From Dehalococcoidia bacterium (lineage in GTDB: Bacteria > Chloroflexota > Dehalococcoidia > Dehalococcoidales > JAUWZL01): a stretch of DNA of 12,688 bases. Location: contig JAUWZL010000012.1 of the NCBI GenBank assembly GCA_030615305.1, positions 1 to 12,688 on the forward strand. The letters run 5' to 3'. This document shows positions 1 to 5,890 of the stretch, piece by piece. Every line of letters starts with the position of its first letter. Position 1 is the first letter of the stretch. The notes beneath the pieces are model-generated. The model made no database searches, was not told the DNA's origin, and saw nothing but the letters and a program-made list of their open reading frames with translations. A program made the translations under genes and the position numbers.

Positions 1-1
1 C

Positions 2-562
2 CTATTCTATGATTTTAATTGTGCAGGGTACTGTACTATAGTCTTTACCGTTAATTTCCACACCGATTTCAAAGGTGTATTCCCCCGGTTCAACGTCCTG
101 AGAAACTTCTATTAAAAGAACTGGGACAACCATTCCGGGACTACCTCCATGCCATCGCATCCTCTCTGCAACTTCTATTCCGGTAGGGATATCACCAGCA
201 TAAAGGTTCAGGCTTTGGATATCTCTGCCGGGTGTTCTTATGTAGAGAATGTTATTTCTAGTTTGCCCGGCTTTTGTTTCTATGTAATTCCTGTAGGTGA
301 GATTAAGAGCATCGTCATTATCACCCAGAACCACTTCACTGCTCTCAATTGGAGGCCAGGGATTTTCCACCCCCTCCTGGTGGACATTAGCCCTGTATGC
401 CGGGCCACCGGGGGGCGTCACAATATCGTCTGGGGCTTCTTCCCCGGTCACCGGAGGCACAGATGTTGTTGGTATAGGAGTAGTATGTGTATTCCCGTTG
501 ATCTGGCAAGCAGATGCCAGTAATAGAACAGCCAGAACTGGTATAAAGACTAGTTTTTTCAC
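2..562 (-). CDS. Small secreted lipoprotein of unknown function
   Basis: A complete 186-residue protein starting at GTG and ending with TAG two bases from the window edge. The N-terminus is a classic lipoprotein signal: MKK, then a hydrophobic stretch of about 13 residues, then LLASAC with the lipidation cysteine at residue 19. Alanine at -3 makes the lipobox slightly imperfect. Residues 22-55 are rich in Thr and Pro and look like a flexible surface linker. The rest (about 60-186) has alternating hydrophobic residues and an ending of the type EPGEYTFEIGVEINGKDY, which suggests a beta-sandwich (Ig-like) fold; this is inference from pattern only. The protein should be anchored on the outer face of the membrane. 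It lies 49 bases downstream of ispG with its own strong ribosome binding site, and no clear promoter or terminator separates them, so it may be the last gene of the dxr-rseP-ispG run. I do not recognise the family and assign no function. Confidence 0.8.
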   Translation of the reverse strand: MKKLVFIPVLAVLLLASACQINGNTHTTPIPTTSVPPVTGEEAPDDIVTPPGGPAYRANVHQEGVENPWPPIESSEVVLGDNDDALNLTYRNYIETKAGQTRNNILYIRTPGRDIQSLNLYAGDIPTGIEVAERMRWHGGSPGMVVPVLLIEVSQDVEPGEYTFEIGVEINGKDYSTVPCTIKIIE

Positions 563-568
563 TTTATT

Positions 569-575
569 CCTCCCC
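569..575 (-). promoter_or_regulatory. Shine-Dalgarno site for the lipoprotein GTG start
   Basis: The minus strand reads GGGGAGG six bases before the GTG at 562-560. This strong site fixes the GTG as the start, and the signal peptide begins exactly there with MKK. Confidence 0.75.
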
Positions 576-611
576 TAAAATACAAAAGTATTGTGAACTT
601 GAGATAGTTAA

Positions 612-1667
612 TCATCGCGCGATCATTTTCTCCACCTCCCTCATCAGCACCTTAATAAAATCCTTTTCTTCCACCACGCCAATCTTTTTGCCCTTCTTAA
701 ACAGCACAGCTTTGCCCTTGCCGCAGGCGATGCCGATATCGGCGTCTTTGGCTTCGCCGGGGCCATTGACCACGCAGCCCATAACGGCTACCTTTATCGG
801 CTTGTCAATTTGCATCAGTTTCTCTTCTACCGCCTGGGCCAGCTCTATAATATCAACCTCAGCCCGGCCGCAGGAGGGGCAGCTGACCAGTATCGGGCCG
901 TGGCTGCGTAAGTCCAGGCTTTTCAGGATTTCATAGGCGGCGATTACCTCTTCTCTGGGGTGGGCAGATAGTGATACCCGGATGGTATCACCAATGCCCA
1001 TATAAAGCAGGGGGCTTATGCCGGCAACGCTGCGGATAATACCGCTTCTTGGGGGGCCGGCTTCGGTAATGCCGATGTGCAACGGGTAGGGCATCTTTTG
1101 GGCGATATCCCGGTAGGCTTCTATGGTAGTCGGCACATCAAAAGCCTTGAGGGACACCTTAATCAGGTCAAAATTAAGGCTTTCCAGAAGTTTTATCTGC
1201 TCCATTGCCACCGCTACCATCTGCTGGGCGGTGGTCATTTTGGGGTTGGCTCGCTTGGGCAGGCTGCCGGCATTTACCCCGATGCGAATGGGGACATTTC
1301 TTTCTCTGGCGACACGAACAATGGCGGTCACCTTATCCGGCTGGCTGATATTGCCTGGGTTTAACCGCAGCCCGTCAACGCCGGCAGAAAGCGCCATTAA
1401 GGCCAGGCGATAGTCAAAGTGGATATCAGCAATCAATGGTAGGGAAATCCCCCTTTATATAGCTGACAGAGCCTGGGAAGCTTTGGTATCAGGCACGGCG
1501 ACTCGCACCAGTTCACAACCATAACCTTCCAGCTCCTTAATCTGGGCGATAGTTGACATAACATCACTTGTGTCGGTCTTGGTCATGGACTGCACCACGA
1601 TGGGGGCGCCACCGCCAACGGTTACCTTGCCGATTTTTATTGCTTTAGAGACCCTACGCTGGTTCAT
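612..1667 (-). pseudogene. ispG: 4-hydroxy-3-methylbut-2-enyl diphosphate synthase IspG (GcpE), interrupted by an in-frame TAA
   Basis: IspG is the iron-sulfur enzyme that reduces MEcPP to HMBPP, the penultimate step of the MEP isoprenoid pathway. The ATG at 1667 overlaps the rseP stop by four bases (ATGA). Codons 1-70 match the IspG N-terminus (VQSMTKTDTSD, then CELVRVAVPD). Codon 71 is TAA (1457-1455). After it the same frame continues RGISLPLIADIHFDYR and runs intact to the TGA at 612, with GVDGLRLNPGNI, the cluster motif CPSCGRAE and the third ligand region MGCVVNGPGEA. Read through, the product would be about 351 residues, the usual size of the short two-domain bacterial form. In homologues the stop position is normally Lys within the helix between barrel strands 2 and 3, so a single change such as AAA to TAA explains it. 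Because both halves share one frame, an indel error cannot. It may be a real nonsense mutation, a strain variant, a base-call error or, less likely, a split gene. The identity of the gene is near certain; its functional state is open. Confidence 0.9.
1449..1454 (-). promoter_or_regulatory. Possible reinitiation site after the ispG stop
   Basis: Directly after the TAA the minus strand reads AGGGGG, a fair Shine-Dalgarno sequence, followed 12 bases later by an in-frame TTG at 1436-1434 that would begin a 274-residue C-terminal piece. The spacing is longer than ideal, and AGGG can pair with the CCCT just downstream in a tiny stem. The match may be accidental, since these bases also encode the expected Arg-Gly residues. 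Confidence 0.2.
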
Positions 1668-2722
1668 GGTATTATGCTTTCTCCACTTGCTATACGTATA
1701 ATATCCTGGAGGGTGATTGCCAGCATTAGTACCATAAATAAAATAAAGCCAATCAGGTGCACCAGGCCTTCCCTCTTTGGTGAGATGCGCTTACCCCGGC
1801 GGACCCACTCTAGAAGGACGAAGGCAATTCTGCCACCATCAAGGGCTGGTAATGGAAAAAGATTGAGAATACCCAGTATCAGGCTAATGAAGGCGGCAAA
1901 CTCCAGCAACGGAACTATGCCGTAACTGGCTATTTCTCCAGTGGCCTGGGCAATGCCCACTGGCCCTATAAATTCTGCTGGTACCGCGCCCATGATAACA
2001 CCGACCATTCCGTTCTTGTATAAAATACAGGTCTCAATAAGTCCAATAAACCCCCTGGGGATTGCTTCCCAGAAGGGGTAGGATTGACGGGTAACGGTCG
2101 TATTTATAGTTTTGATTGCCACCCCGATTGACCCCTCTCCTTCCGGGGGCTTCCACCTGGGGGTCAGTTGAAAGCTCTCGGTAGTGGCATCGCTGTGCTG
2201 GACGAGTATAGTAATCTCATTGCCCAGGTTGAGCTGGATATAGCGCTGCAGGTCAAAATTGCTGTTGACCGGTTTTTCATTCAGGCTAAGGATAATATCT
2301 TCCGGCATGATGCCGGCCGTGGCTGCCGGGGAATCTGGGGCAACTTCTTCCACCAATACATCCCCGGTTCTTATATTCTGGGGAATCATGAAAGTAATTG
2401 AGAATAAAAGGAGTGCCAGCAGGATATTCATCAGTGAACCGGCGCTAAGGACAAGCAATCTGGTGCCAATACCCTTGCCGGCCAGGCTGTTTGGTACTTC
2501 GGGGTCTTCCTCGCCGGCTAGTTTGTTAAAGCCGCCAAAGGGTATGGCATTTAGTGAATATATTGTTCCACCACGCTTTACTGACAATAGGCGCGGCGGG
2601 AAGCCAAGCCCAAATTCCTCCACCCTTACCCCTACCGCCTTGGCGGTAACAAAATGTCCCAATTCATGGGCAGTTATAATCACCGAGATAACGACTAAGC
2701 CTATCAGTATATTGATCAGCAT
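1664..2722 (-). CDS. rseP: RseP-family site-2 zinc metalloprotease
   Basis: A membrane-embedded metalloprotease of the site-2 protease family (M50B), which cuts transmembrane segments of regulatory proteins such as anti-sigma factors and clears remnant signal peptides. The 352-residue protein starts with a membrane helix carrying the zinc motif HELGH at 19-23. A second hydrophobic segment with the conserved SAGSLMN lies at about 90-113. One PDZ domain covers about 115-190, where E. coli RseP has two. FIGPVGIAQ is at 251-259, and the third zinc-ligand motif NLFPLPALDGG is at 287-297 with Asp295. A last membrane helix spans about 320-345. All catalytic residues are present. The ATG overlaps the dxr stop by seven bases, and the stop overlaps the ispG start by four, so translational coupling is likely. 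Neighbouring dxr and uppS is a common arrangement for this gene. The real substrates in this organism cannot be read from the sequence. Confidence 0.95.
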   Translation of the reverse strand: MLINILIGLVVISVIITAHELGHFVTAKAVGVRVEEFGLGFPPRLLSVKRGGTIYSLNAIPFGGFNKLAGEEDPEVPNSLAGKGIGTRLLVLSAGSLMNILLALLLFSITFMIPQNIRTGDVLVEEVAPDSPAATAGIMPEDIILSLNEKPVNSNFDLQRYIQLNLGNEITILVQHSDATTESFQLTPRWKPPEGEGSIGVAIKTINTTVTRQSYPFWEAIPRGFIGLIETCILYKNGMVGVIMGAVPAEFIGPVGIAQATGEIASYGIVPLLEFAAFISLILGILNLFPLPALDGGRIAFVLLEWVRRGKRISPKREGLVHLIGFILFMVLMLAITLQDIIRIASGESIIP

Positions 2723-3864
2723 GGGTTTTTATCTCCTGAAGCGAGCTTGAAAACCTTGTCCCTTGCCCAGTTATCGGCTGCCGTAATTTCTGCCAGAGAG
2801 GGTTGGGCATTAGGCTGATGCTGGCTTAGCACTTGCTCTATAAGGCTTGAAATCTGGGTGAATTTGATACCATGTGATAGAAAAAGCTCAATAGCTACCT
2901 CGTCAGCGGCGCAGAGTACCGCTGGGAAGGTTCCGCCTTTCTTGCCGGCTTCTATAGCCAGCCTGAGGCAGGGGAAAGTATCCCAATCAGGCTGTTCAAA
3001 GTCGAGGTGGCTGATAGTGTCCCAATTAAGCTGGGGCAGTTCTGGATTGGACAGGCGTTCCGGGTAGGTCAGGGCATATTGAATGGGCAGGCGCATGTCG
3101 GGGCAGCTTAGCTGGGCTAGAGCTGAGCCATCTATAAACTCAACTATGGAATGAACAATGCTCTGGGGGTGGATTAGAACCCTGATATTGTCATATGGCA
3201 TGCCAAACAACCAGTGGGCTTCAATGACCTCAAGCCCCTTGTTCATCAGCGTAGCCGAGTCGATGGTGACCTTTTTCCCCATTTGCCAGGAGGGATGTTT
3301 TAATGCCTGCTCGGCGGTTACCTTCTCTAGCTGTGCCGGCGTGTAGCCACGGAAGGCTCCCCCGGAGGCGGTCAGAATAAGCCGGGTGGCTGGCTTTACC
3401 TCCCCCTCAAGGCACTGCCAGATAGCGCTGTGCTCACTATCAATGGGCATAATGCGGGCACCGCTTAGTTTTGCCTCCCTTATAATAATGTGGCCGGCGG
3501 TAACCAGGGATTCCTTATTGGCCAGGGCGATATTTTTACCCGCCCTGGCTGCAGCCAGCGTTGGGCCTAGCCCTGAGCTTCCCGGTGTGGCGATAACAAC
3601 AGTATCAACCTGGGGATGGGTTGCCATTTCTTCCATAGACAGGAACTGGTAGTCTCCACTTATGGGGTTGGCTTCTCGGTTTTGGTAACAGACGAACTTT
3701 GGCTTAAACTCTTTAACCTGTCTTTCCAGCAGGGCAGTGTTACTGCCTGCTGCCAGCCCAACTATGTCAAATCTATCGGGCAGGGCATGGACTACTTCCA
3801 GCGTCTGCCGGCCTATGGAGCCGGTTGAGCCCAGCACCGCCAGCCGTTTTACTGCACCAGCCAT
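2716..3864 (-). CDS. dxr: 1-deoxy-D-xylulose 5-phosphate reductoisomerase
   Basis: Dxr converts DXP to MEP with NADPH, the first committed step of the MEP isoprenoid pathway in the cytosol. From the ATG at 3864 the product is 382 residues, a normal length. The NADPH loop GSTGSIG is at 12-18 and LANKESLVTAG at about 114-124. The metal-binding motif IDSEHSAIWQ has Asp142 and Glu144, followed by LTASGGAF. HPSWQMGKKVTIDSATLMNK leads into GLEVIEA, with the third ligand Glu212. HPQSIVHSIVEF and PDMRLPIQYALTYPER follow. Nothing is missing. A GTG five codons upstream (3879) is also in frame, but neither start has a Shine-Dalgarno sequence and the GTG choice would place a good -10 element inside the gene, so I prefer the ATG. 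The stop overlaps the rseP start. Together with ispG two genes downstream, it marks this as an isoprenoid locus. Confidence 0.96.
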   Translation of the reverse strand: MAGAVKRLAVLGSTGSIGRQTLEVVHALPDRFDIVGLAAGSNTALLERQVKEFKPKFVCYQNREANPISGDYQFLSMEEMATHPQVDTVVIATPGSSGLGPTLAAARAGKNIALANKESLVTAGHIIIREAKLSGARIMPIDSEHSAIWQCLEGEVKPATRLILTASGGAFRGYTPAQLEKVTAEQALKHPSWQMGKKVTIDSATLMNKGLEVIEAHWLFGMPYDNIRVLIHPQSIVHSIVEFIDGSALAQLSCPDMRLPIQYALTYPERLSNPELPQLNWDTISHLDFEQPDWDTFPCLRLAIEAGKKGGTFPAVLCAADEVAIELFLSHGIKFTQISSLIEQVLSQHQPNAQPSLAEITAADNWARDKVFKLASGDKNPC

Positions 3865-3871
3865 ATTACAT

Positions 3872-3880
3872 ATTATCACA
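3872..3880 (-). promoter_or_regulatory. Possible extended -10 promoter giving a leaderless dxr mRNA
   Basis: The minus strand reads TGTGATAAT, an extended -10 element, ending seven bases before the dxr ATG. Transcription would start at or one base before that ATG. No convincing -35 hexamer is seen 17 bases upstream (TAGCAA), and dxr has no Shine-Dalgarno sequence, which fits a leaderless message. This is inference from motif and spacing alone. Confidence 0.35.
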
Positions 3881-3894
3881 CAGACAAGCGTAAT

Positions 3895-4014
3895 TTGCTA
3901 GATTTGGAGGAAGTATTCAAGGGGGAACCACACCTTGAGGGGCTATTGGTCAAGTACACTGATGGGTATGACCGCTTTTTCCTGCTTGAGGTTTGTGCTG
4001 CCAGCGTCACTTAG
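3895..4014 (+). other. Coding-like peptide on the plus strand, possible gene remnant
   Basis: In the gap between dxr and the small membrane gene, the plus strand has a reading frame of 39 codons ending in TAG at 4012-4014. Its composition looks protein-like: LDLEEVFKGEPHLEGLL, then VKYTDGYDRFFLLEV. The frame is open back to 3829 but contains no ATG or GTG. Only TTG at 3895 or 3904 could start it, with no ribosome binding site or promoter. It resembles the C-terminal end of a lost gene more than a working one. Chance is a real alternative at this length. I do not recognise the family. Confidence 0.2.
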
Positions 4015-4030
4015 TCGCGCGCGGCTAAGT
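4009..4030. repeat. Inverted repeat over the stop codon of the small membrane gene
   Basis: Six-base arms ACTTAG and CTAAGT flank a ten-base GC-alternating centre. It includes the stop codon of the minus-strand small gene and the TAG ending the plus-strand open frame. It could fold as a hairpin in either transcript, but no run of T follows on either side, so a classic Rho-independent terminator is not supported. On the minus strand it encodes the final LAARD of the small protein. Confidence 0.4.
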
Positions 4031-4175
4031 AAATCCCGGCTGCGGCAAGAAGTACGCCAATCCCCAATATCACTACACCATAGTAGCCTAACCCGCCATC
4101 ACGAGCGGCAAGGTAAGACAAGATGAACGCTACTGCGCTAACAGTAAATGGGGCAATTATTCGCACCGCTTTCAT
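4011..4175 (-). CDS. Small two-helix membrane protein of unknown function
   Basis: A 54-residue protein I do not recognise. It starts at the ATG at 4175, chosen because GGAGGT lies just upstream; a longer in-frame start at 4214 would put the -10 element inside the gene. The sequence holds two membrane helices, residues about 5-24 and 32-50, joined by the short turn RDGGLGYYG. Both helices end in the same hexapeptide, YLAARD, at 21-26 and 49-54, the second being the C-terminus. The codons of the two copies differ at four of six positions, so this is not a recent DNA repeat. The gene sits between cdsA and dxr with its own promoter and could be transcribed independently of the upstream genes. 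Whether it serves envelope lipids like its neighbours is guesswork. Tiny membrane proteins of this kind are often missed in annotation. Confidence 0.65.
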   Translation of the reverse strand: MKAVRIIAPFTVSAVAFILSYLAARDGGLGYYGVVILGIGVLLAAAGIYLAARD

Positions 4176-4179
4176 CGGG

Positions 4180-4185
4180 ACCTCC
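4180..4185 (-). promoter_or_regulatory. Shine-Dalgarno site of the small membrane gene
   Basis: GGAGGT on the minus strand, four bases before the ATG at 4175-4173. The spacing is a little short but the match is strong, and it decides the start of the 54-residue protein. Confidence 0.6.
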
Positions 4186-4204
4186 ACAGTCTGGTATCGC
4201 CAAC

Positions 4205-4233
4205 ACTGTAGCATGTGCCAGAGGTCAAGTCAA
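4205..4233 (-). promoter_or_regulatory. Sigma-70-type promoter for the small membrane gene
   Basis: Minus strand: -35 TTGACT (4233-4228), a 17-base spacer, and -10 TACAGT (4210-4205) preceded by TGC, an extended -10. Transcription would start near 4198, leaving a leader of about 22 bases that contains the ribosome binding site. It begins eight bases after the cdsA stop, so it can feed the small gene and possibly dxr-rseP-ispG. Confidence 0.65.
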
Positions 4234-4241
4234 AATGCCAA

Positions 4242-5042
4242 TCAGCCAATGAATAATACTACATAGTAGTATACAACTACGCCGGCAAAGACAATGCTGT
4301 CCATGCGGTCAAGAAAGCCCCCGTGCCCGGGTAATATTTTACCCGAGTCCTTTACCCCCATATTGCGCTTGAACAAAGACTCAACCAGGTCACCGGCTTG
4401 CCCGAAGATACTGACTGCCAGTGCCAGGGGTATTGCTTGCCAGTAGTTGAGGGGTAGGTCAAGGAGCACAACCAGAAGCTGGCCTGTTATAATGGCAAAC
4501 AAGATGCCACCAATTGCCCCTTCCCAGGTCTTTCCTGGGCTGATGCTGGGGGCAAGCCGACGCCTTCCCCAGGCTCTGCCGACAAAGTAGGCCGCCGAGT
4601 CAGAAGCAAAGGTGATGAACAGGGCAAAGAATACCCAGTCACGGCCGAAGTCCATTCCCCTCAGGGCGACAAAATGACTTAGCAGCCAGCCAACATAGAG
4701 AATACCAGCTATTGTCCAGGCCCAGCTTATAAAAGCGCCTTCCTTCTGGCGGCGGGCTAAGAGCCAAATTAGGGGCAGCACTACTGCTGAGGTTAGGAGT
4801 AGCGGATTAATATAGGCCCAGTCACAATGAGGGCTTATGATAAAAAATAGTGTCCAGATTAGCCCGAAGCCGGTAAGTGGCAGCACATTTGAGGTTTTAA
4901 CTACTCTATAGAATTCAAAGGCGGCCAGCACTCCCCAGATAGCGACAACTATGGTAAGCCAAGGTAACGGCTTGTCAAACCAGACAGCAGCCACCAGCAG
5001 AGGCAGGATAACGAGTGCCGTGATAAGTCTCTTTTTGAGCAT
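4242..5042 (-). CDS. cdsA: Phosphatidate cytidylyltransferase (CDP-diglyceride synthase)
   Basis: CdsA is an integral membrane enzyme that joins CTP and phosphatidic acid to make CDP-diacylglycerol, the branch point for phospholipids. The 266-residue protein is mostly hydrophobic, with about seven or eight membrane segments. The family signature is intact near the C-terminus at about 222-248: SLFKRNMGVKDSGKILPG followed by HGGFLDRMD. Upstream, the conserved SDSAAYFVGR and SPGKTWEGAIGG lie at about 147-179, and GQAGDLVES at about 214-222. Length and motif order are normal. It starts three bases after the uppS stop, so the two are surely co-transcribed and probably coupled. The uppS-cdsA-dxr-rseP series is a widespread bacterial arrangement linking carrier lipid, phospholipid and isoprenoid synthesis. 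Confidence 0.96.
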   Translation of the reverse strand: MLKKRLITALVILPLLVAAVWFDKPLPWLTIVVAIWGVLAAFEFYRVVKTSNVLPLTGFGLIWTLFFIISPHCDWAYINPLLLTSAVVLPLIWLLARRQKEGAFISWAWTIAGILYVGWLLSHFVALRGMDFGRDWVFFALFITFASDSAAYFVGRAWGRRRLAPSISPGKTWEGAIGGILFAIITGQLLVVLLDLPLNYWQAIPLALAVSIFGQAGDLVESLFKRNMGVKDSGKILPGHGGFLDRMDSIVFAGVVVYYYVVLFIG

Positions 5043-5045
5043 TTA

Positions 5046-5744
5046 TTATAATCCGCCGAAGCGCCTTTGCCGCTGACTATAGGATACCAGTGCTTTCTCA
5101 AGCTCTTCAGTATTAAAGTCAGGCCACAGCACTTCGGTGAAGTAGTATTCACTGTAGGCCGATTGCCACAAAAGGAAATTACTGATACGCAGGTCGCCAC
5201 CGGTGCGAATAACCAGGTCAACATCAGGCAGACCGGTGGTATAGAGATAGCTATTAAATAGTTTGTCATCTATATCCCGGGGTGGGATACCCTCGGTTAT
5301 GATGCTGCGTACCGCGTCCAGGATTTCAAGGCGCGAACCGTAGTTAAAGGCAAAGCTTAGGGTCATTTGGGTATTGTTTTTGGTTAGCCCAACAGCCCTT
5401 TTTATCGCCAGTTTAAGGTGTGGCGGCAGCTCTTCAAGGCGACCGAGGTGGCGGATTCTAATCCCCCTTTTGTGAAACTCGGCAGTCTCTTTGCCTATTG
5501 ACTCCTTTAATATCTTGAGCAGACCCCTAACCTCATCTTCGGGTCGCTGCCAGTTTTCCGTGGAGAAACTATATAGTGTTACATACCCTATGTGGTATTC
5601 TCCCAGGCATTCAATTACCGAGCGGGCGCTTTCTATCCCCGCCCGGTGGCCTTCAAGCCTGGGCAGTCCATGCTGCTCTGCCCAGCGACCATTGCCGTCC
5701 ATAATGAAGGCTATATGGTTGGGTAGTGGACTGATTTTTTTCAT
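5046..5744 (-). CDS. uppS: Isoprenyl transferase (undecaprenyl diphosphate synthase)
   Basis: A cis-prenyltransferase that adds isopentenyl units in Z configuration to farnesyl diphosphate, making the long lipid carrier for cell-wall and glycan synthesis. The 232-residue protein has the full motif set: FIMDGNGRWA with catalytic Asp16, GHRAG at about 32-36, TLYSFSTENWQRP at about 56-68, FAFNYGSR at about 131-138, and DLVIRTGGDLRISNFLLWQS followed by the conserved AYSEYYF with Glu199. Product chain length cannot be read from the sequence, and other prenyl lengths are possible. It follows frr after a 142-base gap without a strong ribosome binding site, and cdsA starts three bases after its stop. 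Its substrate derives from the MEP pathway that includes dxr and ispG in the same cluster. Confidence 0.96.
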   Translation of the reverse strand: MKKISPLPNHIAFIMDGNGRWAEQHGLPRLEGHRAGIESARSVIECLGEYHIGYVTLYSFSTENWQRPEDEVRGLLKILKESIGKETAEFHKRGIRIRHLGRLEELPPHLKLAIKRAVGLTKNNTQMTLSFAFNYGSRLEILDAVRSIITEGIPPRDIDDKLFNSYLYTTGLPDVDLVIRTGGDLRISNFLLWQSAYSEYYFTEVLWPDFNTEELEKALVSYSQRQRRFGGL

Positions 5745-5763
5745 AGCTTATCTGGTAGCTACC

Positions 5764-5772
5764 ATTGTATCA
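5764..5772 (-). promoter_or_regulatory. Possible weak extended -10 promoter before uppS
   Basis: The minus strand has TGATACAAT, a TG-extended -10 element, ending 19 bases before the uppS ATG. The hexamer 17 bases further upstream (TAGCCT) is a poor -35. The motif suits an internal promoter for uppS-cdsA, but support is only by sequence likeness. Apart from this and the inverted repeat at 5871-5890, I see nothing in the 142-base gap. Confidence 0.3.
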
Positions 5773-5870
5773 CTCAGCATTGGGAAAGGCTATTAGTAGG
5801 AAGGAGTAAGGAGAGTTGCTCAAGGCATTTGGAGGCTATGTTGCTCTGCTGTTTCCGGGGAAGTTTTAAG

Positions 5871-5890
5871 CTAGCCTATAGCCGGGCTAG
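5871..5890 (-). repeat. Inverted repeat at the end of frr
   Basis: Perfect six-base arms CTAGCC and GGCTAG enclose an eight-base loop and include the frr stop codon. In the transcript a hairpin could form, but it is followed by CTTAAAACTT, not a U-run, so it is at most a weak terminator or mRNA 3'-end stabiliser. Confidence 0.3.

Noticed and set aside
149..578. Two plus-strand open frames opposite the lipoprotein
   Set aside because: The minus-strand product has a signal peptide, lipobox and strong ribosome site; the plus-strand frames have none of these.
563..611. Promoter for the lipoprotein in the ispG gap
   Set aside because: AT-rich hexamers exist (TTCACA, TATTTT) but their spacing is far too short, and AATAC/GTATT is only a tiny stem.
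1455..1457. Recoding of the ispG stop as selenocysteine, pyrrolysine or an altered genetic code
   Set aside because: The codon is TAA, whereas selenocysteine uses TGA and pyrrolysine TAG. Other genes here (rpsB, uppS, purQ and the small membrane gene) end normally in TAA.
2259..2750. 163-codon open frame on the plus strand across rseP
   Set aside because: It lies opposite the rseP reading frame, which has full family motifs, and has no ribosome site or recognisable domain.
4949..5269. 106-codon minus-strand frame overlapping uppS and cdsA
   Set aside because: It overlaps two confirmed genes in another frame and has cysteine- and serine-rich sequence without domain character.
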